Source: Escallonia rubra
Lineage: Eukaryota; Streptophyta; Magnoliopsida; Escalloniales; Escalloniaceae
DNA: 64,000 nucleotides
Direction of reading: 5' to 3'
Assembly: GCA_033065855.1 (NCBI GenBank)
Contig: JAVXUO010003147.1
Location: forward strand, 335,871-399,870
Shown here: positions 13,701-24,000 of the stretch, one piece after another
Layout of the letters: each line of letters begins with the position of its first letter
How positions within the stretch are numbered: position 1 is the stretch's first letter
The notes under the pieces: generated by a model
The model's input: the letters and a program-made list of their open reading frames with translations, nothing else
What the model was told of the DNA's origin: nothing
Databases searched by the model: none
Program-made: the position numbers and the translations under genes

Positions 13701-14240
13701 CCCATTTAAGAAAAATAGTTCCTTGAATAGAGCATTAGAAAAAGCATTTATTTGCTTTTTCATCTACTGCTATACATTTTGGAAAAGGTCCAATATTGAA
13801 AGAGATGGGTGGCGTTAAAGTAATGCAACAATTCCAGACAACCCAAAAAGATTTTGATATGTTACAGATTGTCACCATCTCAGCTCAGAAGGATTTTTGA
13901 AGTTGAAAAGTAACTCATAATTCACAACAGTAACAAAAAGAACCCAAAAGTAATAAAGCTTTCCAATTGTTTAATCGACAGAATTACACAAAGCAAATGA
14001 ACCCTAGGACATGGAAGACATTAGAACAAGCCTTATTGTGAAACTCTACCATTAAATACATACACAAGATCAACGAGAGGAAATAAATTTTCTCTATAGC
14101 AACTATGTGGTATTGGAAAAAACAGAGAACTCTGTATCAGGCCTATTTACAGAACAAGTAATTTTCAGGGAAAAAAGAGAGGGAAAGAAACTCTATCGCA
14201 CGCACCTGTGGAAATTAGAAGCTTCATTTATAAATTCAAT
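10781..14240. other. Intergenic region between MITE and MYB gene, no gene recognised
   Basis: Several open frames of 60-146 codons exist (for example 11647-12087 plus, 12689-13054 plus, 13391-13663 plus), but none resembles a known family or shows splice structure. At about 12045-12330 the plus strand is biased to GGTGGTGG-like triplets. The segment 13664-14240 is the 3' flank of the minus-strand MYB gene and probably contains its 3' untranslated region. Confidence 0.5.
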
Positions 14241-15742
14241 CTAAGAAAACTGTCCAAAGCTGGTAGAAAGTCTCTGGAAATGCTTAGTATATACGTCGGC
14301 AGCTTGTAAAGGCTGCTGTTGCTGGTTCTGATGCCAAGTGGTGTTTACCAGACCATTGGTTGTGAGCTGTGTAATTTCAGGCTTAATTTCAGCACTATAC
14401 AAATCTTCAGCAGTCTGGTTTTGATGATGAATAGAACTTCCCAGTAAAAATGGTGCTTGAAGATATTCAGTCCATTTGATGTCTTCTGGGTGGCCTCCTA
14501 AAGATTGAATTTGGACTTCTTTCTCCGATTTCCCACAATCAGCAGCCGCTTCCCACGAAAAGGCATTGTTCTCGAAGAAGTTGCAATTGCTTTGCAGTGC
14601 AATACTGCTAGTACTTCCATTGTTGCTACTTGCACTATTATTGCTAAGCGTGTTCGTGTCCCAACTCTGCAGCCTGTTGATGTTAAAAGATGCTACAGGC
14701 CGCGTGGTGGTGGTGAGAATCGAGCTGGACATGGATGGTGTGAAAGAATTGGAATTGAAGTCATGAGTAATCATCTCAGAAGAAGACTTGGAATTCTGAT
14801 GGAAGAAGAGAGGGGAATTGGGATTCCCGGATAGCCCATAACTTAACTGCTGCTGGAAAGATAAGTAGGCTGCCAAATCAGAAGGTTTGTTGTTGCAAGT
14901 GGTGGTGGAGCTTTCATGGGAGGCAACAAACCTATTGAGGAAGAATTCATGGGTTGGTGGTTGGGATGACGATGATGTTGTCATGTTGTTGCAGTTGTTT
15001 TCGATAAGAGGGTATCGGTCCAATGCCACGGAGGAGGAATTAGGTAGCGGCTTTGGTTGTTTCTCTACTGCCATTCCATCAGCCTCTACAAAATTCAGTT
15101 CAATATTGGATATAACTTCAGATTCTTTCTCATTGTTTTTGTTGCTTGCTGATGCCTTCTCTTCATTCTCAACTTCTGATAGCGGCTTGTGAGTATTGGG
15201 GTCAATGCCTCTCTGCCTCAGCTTCTTCTTAATGGAAGAGTTCCATAGATTCTTTATTTCGTTATCCGTTCTTCCTGGCAACTGTGCTGCAATCTGAGAC
15301 CACCTGATGAAGCAATAAAATGTAAGTTCAACTCTGATGGTACTGGATGCATAACCAAGAATGTAAAAGGATTTGAGAAGAAACAAATCCTACTTGTTCC
15401 CTAGAACTGTATGAAGTTCTACTATCAAGTTTTCTTCCTGCTCTGAGAATGTGCCTCTTTTCAAATCAGGCCTCAAGTAGTTAATCCACCTTAGCCTGCA
15501 GCTTTTCCCACACCTTTGAAGACCTGGCAATGGAAGACATATTACACCTGTTCTTTTTTGTTTTACATTTCAGCAAAGAGAAGAGAAGTACTGAGGAAAA
15601 GAAGAGTACCTGCAAGTTTAGGAACAGAACTCCAGCACCCATGTCCATACTTGGTTATATGCTTCATAAGTTTCTCATCTTCCTCTGGAGACCATAATCC
15701 CTTCCTCAGCTTCTGCTTGTAGCAGCAAGAGTGCCTCCCCAT
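14241..15742 (-). CDS. R2R3-MYB transcription factor, MYB61/MYB86 type
   Basis: Three exons on the minus strand: 15742-15610, 15523-15394 and 15303-14241 (stop TAG), with 86- and 90-bp GT-AG introns in matching phase. The product is 441 aa. It starts [20 protein letters not shown], the signature of the MYB50/55/61/86 clade. R2 has Trp at 17, 37 and 57. R3 has Phe70, Trp89 and Trp108, and ends [20 protein letters not shown]. The intron positions are those usual for plant R2R3 genes. The C-terminal part is Ser/Asn/Gln-rich with an acidic block around [16 protein letters not shown] and an IKPE motif, both seen in this clade. Family knowledge: these factors bind AC-type elements and affect secondary wall, lignin/xylan, seed mucilage and stomatal behaviour. 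The exact orthologue is uncertain. I chose the internal Met at 15742 over an upstream in-frame one because the family starts there. Confidence 0.93.
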
Positions 15743-15886
15743 GTGGAGGACAATCAACTTGCAATGCTGGCAATATTGCTTTACAAAGATGGGATAGTTT
15801 TTATAGAATACTATCTGAATGAATTGTCAACACAAAAGAAGAGGAGGTATGCCTATGTACTGGATTTTAGGAGGAAGGGTAGTGCG

Positions 15887-15890
15887 TGTC

Positions 15891-15950
<60 letters not shown>
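15887..15950. repeat. (GT)n(GA)n microsatellite just upstream of the MYB start
   Basis: About 11 GT units are followed by about 20 GA units, starting about 145 bp upstream of the MYB start codon. On the transcribed strand this is (TC)n(AC)n, typical of a plant 5' leader or core promoter. It is likely to vary in length between individuals. Confidence 0.9.
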
Positions 15951-15954
<4 letters not shown>

Positions 15955-17740
15955 TGATAAGGAAGTTTAGAAAATGATATGGCAGCCTGGTAGGGAATCA
16001 AATTAATAGGAGGCTCAAAGAGAAAGGTGTCATTTAAGGAGGATGATTTCAGAATTCAGATGATGTGGTTTTACAAGGAACACTGTGGTTTGGGTTTTAC
16101 ATTTTAGTTTTCTTTCCCTGAAATATGAAGGTGGAGCTCCAGTAGCAATTTGGCTTGCTTGCATGTCTCACATCAGAGGTTTGAGAATTAATGAGTTTGA
16201 CAGCATTGTGGGACATAATAGCAGATATTTATTTCTAATCGTGGAACTACCAGTTTGCGGTAAATTTGCTTAATTGTGAGTAATCACAAGTTGAAAAAGA
16301 AAAAACCCGCTCGAGTATATAACCCTCCTTAGACTCATAATTGTGGAAGCTGTGTACTGAATCTTTCTCACTTTTTTCCCCCCCAAGAAGAGAAAATATT
16401 AAGAATATTCTTTGAATATTATTCAAGCCGTAAGAAAAAAGCTTTACACGATACGAAGTCCACATATTCAACAAAGAAACAAGGATTACAAACAAAGAGA
16501 ACATTGAAGTTTGTATTGGGTTCCAAGTAAGCTCCTCAATTTGCACCAAGTTCATGCCAAGATTCCAAAACACAAAATCAGCCAAAAGATTTGGAAAAGG
16601 TAAGATGTTCTTGGAGATAAGAAATACCCATGATTGGTTAAGGCTTGCAATTATAGTAAAGTGGATTAATTAATGATAATAGAAGCTTTAGACAGTTAGA
16701 CATTCTCTTGTCTCTACTGACAACAATAAATAGAATACTGAGACTTCTCCCATTCCCACTTCTTTATTAACTCCCTTGCCAGATAACTTCCATACAACAC
16801 CACCATTTTCCTCAGTTCTAATTTTGATTGTTTGGGTTGTTTGTGGTTAATATCTTACAAAGATGATGGACTGGTATATTAAAATTCCATGCAAATTGAG
16901 GGTATCTTCTCTTCCTCCCAATTCTACCAACTCCCAAATCATTCATCTTCTGAGAAAGAATCAAACAGAATAGAAATAAAGAAAAACCCTGCACTATTCA
17001 TGATTGGATTTGAAAACTGTTCATCTTTCTTTATTCATTTCTTCCCTGTCTACACTCAAATGCAAGGCTAGAGACTAAACTAAAACATTGAAGAAGAAGT
17101 AAACTAGTACGTATAAGAGTAGAGAATGCAGCCGACAGTCACAATAATGTAGCTGCTGTCCTCTTTTGAATTGGGAAATGTAATGCTACCGAAAGCCGAA
17201 TGAAGACAAGTTTTGATAAAATTGTTTCAACTCAAAGGGGTCTCCTCCAATTAGTCACACAGACTTGCCCTTCAATTAATCAGTCCCCATTAGGGTACGA
17301 TCCCCTTAAACACGAATCTTTCATGCACCATTCTTATCGTTTAGATGGAAAATAACACATCCATGAGACGTGTGGGAGTGTCGTTTTGATGAGCAGCTTC
17401 ATTATTATGAGTTTCACTCGCATTATTGCTGAGCAGTGCATGTACCATGAGAGACCTTGGGAATACATGGTAGCAACAGGAACCAAGAGAAGATGAGACA
17501 TGTAACCAGTAACCTGAATTATGGACTACTTTGCTTTGCCTGAATGGGTAGCTAGCAGCTTCCTCTCTCTCTCACTCTCTTTCTTTGGCTTCAGTATATA
17601 AGTCCTAGAGTGTCCTTTTAAGGAGATCTTGAGCCAATCATCCTTTTGGTACAGGCCACGTTGTAGAATTTGTGAGGTATACATGCCTTGCCATGTGCCC
17701 ACCAGGCTTTTGCTTCTGAGCTTGATTGTCAAGAACATAG
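15951..17740. other. Upstream region of the MYB gene, no gene recognised
   Basis: It holds presumed MYB promoter and AT-rich intergenic sequence. The short open frames present (such as 16247-16585 minus and 16889-17071 plus) have no recognisable domain. Confidence 0.4.
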
Positions 17741-17744
17741 AAAG

Positions 17745-18275
17745 ACCAATTTTTTTTTTTTTGGTTCAAATACTAAGGATATTTACATTACGTCGAGAAT
17801 ATTTACACAACAGGAATTTTTCGTAGTAAAACTCCAACATACATATCAAAAAGCAAAAGGGAGTAATGTCATCGTGAAGATGACAAAAATACTACATACA
17901 GAATCGTTGAGGCTAGTTGATTGAGCTAACCAATTCGCAGCTAAGTGAGCTTCATGATAGCAAAAGGAAAGTTGTACAGTCCGAAAGAGGCGGAGTAGCT
18001 ACTGTCAGCAAGTCATGACGGAGGGGGAGGAGCCATGTATTGATCGCGCCGGATTTGCGTAAGCAAGACAAAGTAACAAGAGAATCAGATTCAATGATAG
18101 CATAAGACAGTTGCAAGTCGTGAACGATATGAAGTGCTCGTGGAATGGCATACAGTTCTGCAACAACATTAGTGGTGTATTCAATATGAATATCAAAACC
18201 ACACTGAACGGTGACAAATGATACCACCAACATCAGAAGAACCCGGGTTACCAACAAAGGCACAGCCAACGATAA
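17745..18275 (-). mobile_element. 3' end of a LINE: RNase H-like domain and poly(A) tail
   Basis: The minus strand reads VVAELYAIPRALHIVHDL, then YAIIESDSLVTL. This is the plant-type RNase H (RVT_3) pattern with the AELxAI helix and the catalytic-type ESDS motif. Further downstream, another frame gives a segment like AANWLAQST, matching the usual domain end. An A-run (seen as T at 17749-17762) follows the expected 3' end, consistent with a poly(A) tail. The frame is broken, and the reverse-transcriptase part upstream was not recognised, so this is a 5'-truncated, inactive copy. Confidence 0.65.
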
Positions 18276-20990
18276 ATTTCAGAAATGATTGGGGAAATAA
18301 CACCCAACCAATTTGTGAGAGAGTGCGGGGGTGTACATAGAAAAGGCACTTGGTGTGTTGTAAATATGAGCAATACTATTATAGTTGTTCTTTAGCTGAT
18401 AGAGCAAAAAAAATCTTTTTTTTTTTCTTCCCGGGTCAGTCGAAAAACTTGTGGCAACGAGATATTGTTCTGGCAATATTGTTGCCACGACGTGGAGGCT
18501 TACAAGTTGTATGGTATCCCATAAGAAACTTTTTCAAAAATTACGTTTGGGACTTACTTTCAAGAGAAAATGTACCCGCAAACCACATCCATTGATCAAC
18601 CCAAATCTGGTTGACTTTTCTTTTATCTTGTGATCAGAATTCCTGTTGGCACAGTGCCATTGTCATGCTTAGGTCTGTGATCTTTACGAAGTTGTTTTTA
18701 AAGCTCGAAGAATGAAAATTGCTTTAGGCTGATGATAGCCGACGTGAAGCGTTGTTACGAATCCTAGGAAATATTACCCACCAAATTGTAAAGAGATCAG
18801 ATCAACGATTATCGATTACAGTCGATGATGTGCAAACCAGTGACCGTCGTAAAAGCAGTCCACTGATGAATGCAACACATCAACATAATTATCGCTTATT
18901 GAGACCGCACTTAAGTTGAAATTCAACACAAAAGACACAAGTTTACCGTTTTTTTCTTCTTCCTTTCCTTTCGCTCTATACGACCATAGATTCCACAAAA
19001 TTTACGCGTGGCCTCGCCTGGCATACAAAAATCAATATTAGTAAGGAGTTTCTTTTAACTTTTCCTTCTTTATCTTTGAACACGTTCTAAACTTCTATTA
19101 TAATCCTGATCGTAATAATGATAATGATAATGATAATAATAATATTTCCTCTCTGTAATAGCTTGTCTCCTTGCTCTGACATTATGAAGGTTCCTTGACC
19201 TTAGTAATGTCCTAATGGAACATCCCATCCGATAATGAATATTAAAAATCAGGCCCCATTAGGAGATACGTGTAATCTCCATGCCTCATCATGCACTCGT
19301 GAGCTTATCTTGTAGACTTGTATGAGCTGTTCTTGTGAAGTCAACCAAGGTACATGTTTATTCCACTTGTTCTCTTTCTTATTTCCCCATATCTTCATAA
19401 TAATATGTTTGGCTTTTTGCTGTGAATGTCAAATTTCTATTTCATGACCAAGTGAATTTCCATACATTCCCATTGACGTGAGAACATTTCCATGACTTTT
19501 CAGCTCCTGTGGTAGTAAAGAACTTCAATCCCACCTGTAACAGTGTTCCTCCAATGGCACATCCATATGTCTATCTCTGAAAGGCAAAGCTCAAAGTATT
19601 TTCCGTTCCTCTCTTTTTTGATCCTCATTCAGCGGTTGATATTAACTTGTTCGATCACGCGCTTGGGACGTGAAATGGGTCAGTATTTGAATGATAAAGA
19701 GATCTCACGTTGAGTGGACACGCAGAGTGAATTCGCTTCTTTTTACTTAAATTTCAATCAGAAAACTTTATCGAGAGAATAAAGAGCTTACCAAGAATAA
19801 CCGCACCTTTAAGGTGAAATTACGTGAAAACCAAGTGCATGACAAGGCCGGAAGACCACATGAGGTGAGAATAGAACATGAAGCGATGGAAGGCCTAAGC
19901 TCTCTTAATTACAGTGTAACCATGAGAAGACCTGGTAACTATCTTGCCCTAGCTGGAATAATTGTCTAGGAGCTGAATTTCTAGCCAAGGGTGACAATGA
20001 CATAAAAGTTCTAGGTTGACTCAGATTTCAATATTCGTGAACAGGTAGAAAAGTTGTCATATTGGGGGCATGGGAAACATATAGTAAAGCCACACGGAAA
20101 TTGCAACAAGGGGTTCTTCAGAGCAGACGAGCACATAATGGTAACAGTAATAAAGTTTGCTGTACAATATCTTTACTGTAATAATTTTGACGACAAAAAA
20201 TTATTACTTAAATTTTTTTTCGCTATAACTTAAATATATAGCGATGATTTCTCGTCACGAAACGTATCGAGCGATATTTCTCTATCACGGGAGAGCTGTA
20301 CAGGGGAGCTAATCCTGGAGTCCCACCAATAAAGATGTGGGGGAGGAATCAACAATCCGGAATCAAAATATGGAGATTATGTACTTGTATTGAAGATTGC
20401 TGAGCTGGGATTCTTTGAGGGAGGCTGAAATAATAGTACAAGACTTAAATGACACAAGACCCCCCGTGGACCCAAGTTTATCGCTAGCCAAAAAAAATAA
20501 AAACATGTACACTCACACATTAATTGGGGGATTGCATAGAAAAAGTTTGTGGAACTTTAACATAAGAATATGTGATCGCTCTCTGTGTCGGTCCATTTGC
20601 TATTTCACTTGTGAGTCAGGTCCAAGGAACAATTCGGAAAAAGATGGTAGCCATTCAGATAGGAACTGCCCCCTTCCAAATTAAGGATCAGATGTCCTAG
20701 TATATCTGTCATGCAATAATTTAGTTTTATATTTTTCCCTCTAGTGGAAAACTAGTTAAAGTATACGAATGTGATACTTGGCTTCCTCATATTAAAAAAT
20801 GTGTATTACATCTACTTCTACTCATGAAAAGTGCCCAAATTGGATGAAAAACGTTCAAATTACTGGCGTGACAACTGAAAGAATTTTATTAGAAAATGTT
20901 GTTCTGCCCTTACCTTTTGATATACACACATCCCTGATGTTTAACAAGACTAGAGAATTAGTCACTTTTTTTTTAATCTATTTGCAATAA
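18276..20990. other. Intergenic, no gene recognised
   Basis: AT-rich sequence with small unassigned open frames only. An imperfect ATA/ATG trinucleotide run lies at about 19110-19143. No splice-consistent coding series was seen on either strand. Confidence 0.4.
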
Positions 20991-21039
20991 AGGATTAGCC
21001 AATTTTGTTTGTTTGGTTTGCACTTCTGGATCGAGGTAG

Positions 21040-21805
21040 CAATGGATCATGTTGGGCTCTGGGTGGCGATTTGTGGTGGTCGGTGGTCAATGGTGCTTGT
21101 TATGGTCGATGTGAAGGTGGTTTGCTTCGTGGTGTGGTGCTAGGTTCATTGATGATGTGGTGGTGGGTAAGACAGTGGCTTGTGGTGGTGCGGGATCAAG
21201 GTGGGTGGATGATTATTGGTGGTCATCGATCGATTTGCGATGGGTGATGTGGCGGTGTCGTCTGGTGGTGTGGCAGCAATGTGGTGGTGGGTGCAACATT
21301 ACGGTGGAAGGTGTGGGATCCAGTGGTGGGGTGGATGCCTAAGGTGGCAAGGTGGTGGTGGGTGTGGTGGTAAAGGTGGATAATAGTGATTGAGCCTGCT
21401 ATTGTGGTGGTTATAAATTGTGGAGGGTTTGAAGGTGGGTAAGGTGGTGGTTGGTTTGCACGTTGGGGTGGTGATAGGTTTGTAGGTTATGGTGGTAGGG
21501 CAGGGGGTGGATGGCTGGGGTGGCAGGGTGGTGAGGGCTGTAGTGGTAGGGGTGGATGGCTGGGTTGGCAGGGTGGTGAGGGCTGTAGTGGTAGGGGTGG
21601 ATGACAGTGGTAAGATATGTTATTGTGGTGATTAATAAGTGTAATTATGATAGGTTTGAAGGTGGTGAAACCGGTGGTTAACATGTTCAGATGACGGTGG
21701 GTGTACATTAGGGTGGTGATAGGTTTGTAAATTATGGTGGTGGGTTGGATTGTGGGGTGGCCGGGTGGTGGCGGCTATGGCGGTGGGGTGGATGAGGACA
21801 GAAGA
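21040..21805 (+). repeat. GTGG-rich degenerate minisatellite
   Basis: The plus strand is strongly G/T biased, built from GGTGG-type words. A 45-bp unit beginning GGTGGATGGCTGGG is repeated twice in near-identical form, at about 21507-21596. A longer unit of about 200 bp (TTTGAAGGTGG, then GGGTGGTGATAGGTTTGTA, then TTATGGTGGT) recurs from about 21430 and again from about 21650. The open frames across it are low-complexity artefacts. The G-runs could form G-quadruplexes on this strand. Confidence 0.8.
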
Positions 21806-21932
21806 GGCGCTATATGTTTAAGCAAATGAAGAGAAAATAAAAAATGGCATAATAATCATCTACCAGTAGACTTTTCTAAAATTAAAGAAAAACTTCAAAT
21901 TAATTTCATTTATTAGCTTTTGCAGCTAAGTT

Positions 21933-22235
21933 GTTCTTTATTTTGTATAGGTTTTAAGACCAAATTATATACTACCTTTCGTATAGTGCAATTCTACTTT
22001 TTGAACCAAAAATTTTATTCCAAAAGTATGACTTTGTTCTTTATTTTGTATAGGTTTGAAGACCGAATTATATAATACCTTTCTTATAATGCAATTCTAC
22101 TATTTAAACCAATTTTTTTTTTCAAAAGCAATATTTTCTTTATTTTGTATGGTTCATAAGAAAAAACATATGCTACCTCCTTATAGTGCAATTTACCGTC
22201 TAAACCAAGATTCTTTTTTCCAAAACAAGATTTTT
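21933..22235 (+). repeat. Three-unit diverged tandem array (about 100-bp unit)
   Basis: Units begin near 21933, 22033 and 22135. Each carries TTCTTTATTTTGTATAGGTT (or a close variant), then AAGACC, a TATATACTACCTT-like stretch, TATAGTGCAATT, AACCAA and a TTTTCCAAAA tail. The third unit is the most diverged. The array abuts the GTGG-rich minisatellite. Its family is unknown. Confidence 0.8.
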
Positions 22236-22457
22236 AGGTCTTAATCGAAGAGAAAATGGCATGAGTATCAATAGACTAACAATTAGATGCAAAAAAAAGA
22301 AAATTAGGAGAAAAGTGAAGATTTTATACTATCTTAAGTGAAAGGAGCCAAAGTGCAGTTTTTCTTAAAGTAAATAAAAGAATCTCGTAAAGGTAATAAT
22401 ATATTTTAAATAATTTTGTGACAGTTTTGGTTAATGTGCACACCTTTTCATGAGTGA

Positions 22458-22760
22458 GGTAAGTGCTGTACAGTCAACAAGGGTTGGTTCAGCGGTCCCC
22501 AGGATCTCAATTCAGGTTTCTCACCTGAGTTCGAATCCTGCTCGCCGCACTTGTTGGTGGCAAACTTACGTCCTCGCCCTGCTTGTGCTCCACACACGGG
22601 TCCTTATGCGCTTCAGCCTCGACATAGGTGCGAGAATCGGGAGCTCAGATGTATGTGGCGGCCTTGTAGGTCCCCGAGGCGCAATACTCCCTGCCGGTTG
22701 GATTAGAGCCTTACGGTCCAGCCTTTTATGTACCAAAAAAAAAAAGGTAAGTGCTGTACA
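22458..22760 (+). mobile_element. tRNA-derived SINE with 15-bp target duplication
   Basis: The body runs from about 22473 to 22745. The 5' part has an A-box-like GGTTGGTTCAGCGGT at about 22482 and a perfect B-box, GTTCGAATCC, about 45 bp further on, with tRNA-like spacing. A GC-richer unrelated body follows, then a TGTACC motif and an A-run of about 11. The same 15 bases, GGTAAGTGCTGTACA, flank it at 22458-22472 and 22746-22760. Identical target repeats and an intact pol III promoter point to a fairly recent, well-preserved copy. Open frames across it are not meaningful. Confidence 0.88.
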
Positions 22761-24000
22761 CATTTTTATACATTAAGGGGCCAAATTGTATATCAAAATA
22801 AGTACAAGAAGTCGAAGGACAGTTTTTACAAAACTAGCCGACGTTAGAACCTAAATCAGGTAGGAATTTGGGGCCTTTAACTGCACAAGTCTAACCGAAC
22901 GACCATTGTGTAGAATATTAAATTTTGATTTATTATCCTTGAACTTTTACCGATGAAAACCTTATTAAAAGAAAATTTTAAGATATTACCCGGTGCTCTA
23001 TGAGCAAAGGTATAAGAAAAGTGTCGCCAACAGTACTTTAGCGTCAACAAATTAAATTCAAGCATCTTTGATGCACGATCAAAAAAAATTTGTAGCAAAA
23101 GTGCCACAAAAGGGCCAGTCAGCCACAACTTAGCATCATCCTTCGTGTCTTTTTCCTGTACGAGGATAGGATAAAAATTGGACCTCGTGAGTCTTGGCTC
23201 ATGTGAGCTAGTGTAGTCTCTTTCATGTGGCTCATGAACAAAGACTACTACGCTTGATTCTTCCTTGTTCTCGCTATCAATTTTCTCATCTATATTTTCC
23301 TGACATTTTTACTAATACTGTGCTGAACATCTGTGTAGCGAGGAATCAATTATGGTACGCGATCAACGTTTTTAGTCACCGGGTTACTTAGTGAGTCACT
23401 CAAGGCTGAATTGTCATGGCAAAATGCTTCAACATGTTCCATCATTGCAAACCGGTGTGAATCATTAGCATCATGGAAACCACAGATTTGGCAGAGCTTG
23501 TTTTCCTAATCGTGACGCGAATATTTGCAAATTAGTCTTTTCGGAGATCAAAGAAAAGATTAAAGGAGATTGTCATCAGACTCATTACTCATTTGAAATC
23601 CAGGGGGACATAATCTCTATGTCCTTGAAAAAGAAGTGGAAGTGCCTGCTTTCGTTATCCTGAAACCCCCATCTTTTTCCTAAGCTTGCTTTAAGCTTAA
23701 AGATGGACAACTAATTGACAAGAAAGAGCAATAATAACTCAAAGGTGATGGGATCACACTTCATGCTTAGACCTTAATGCTACACTTAATCATGTTAGAG
23801 AAGATCTTGCTAACTTTTTACCATTAACTCTGTTGAGGCACAGTGTAATAAAGTGTGGCCACTTGGGACACCCTATCATTTGCAAAGTCGGCCTTCCCTT
23901 GATCCATAATCAAAGCTTCTCTTTGTCGAAACGGTATTTTCTATTTGGGTTTAATTTTCTTCGTAAATTACTTTTTGACATGTCGTAGAAAGTTGAGCAG
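22761..24000. other. Intergenic, no gene recognised
   Basis: No coding gene seen. Around 23830-23885 there is a CCHC-knuckle-like word pattern, but it is not in one frame. Confidence 0.4.

Noticed and set aside
23830-23885. CCHC zinc-knuckle-like pattern
   Set aside because: The Cys and His codons are not in one frame and nothing around them resembles gag or LINE ORF1.
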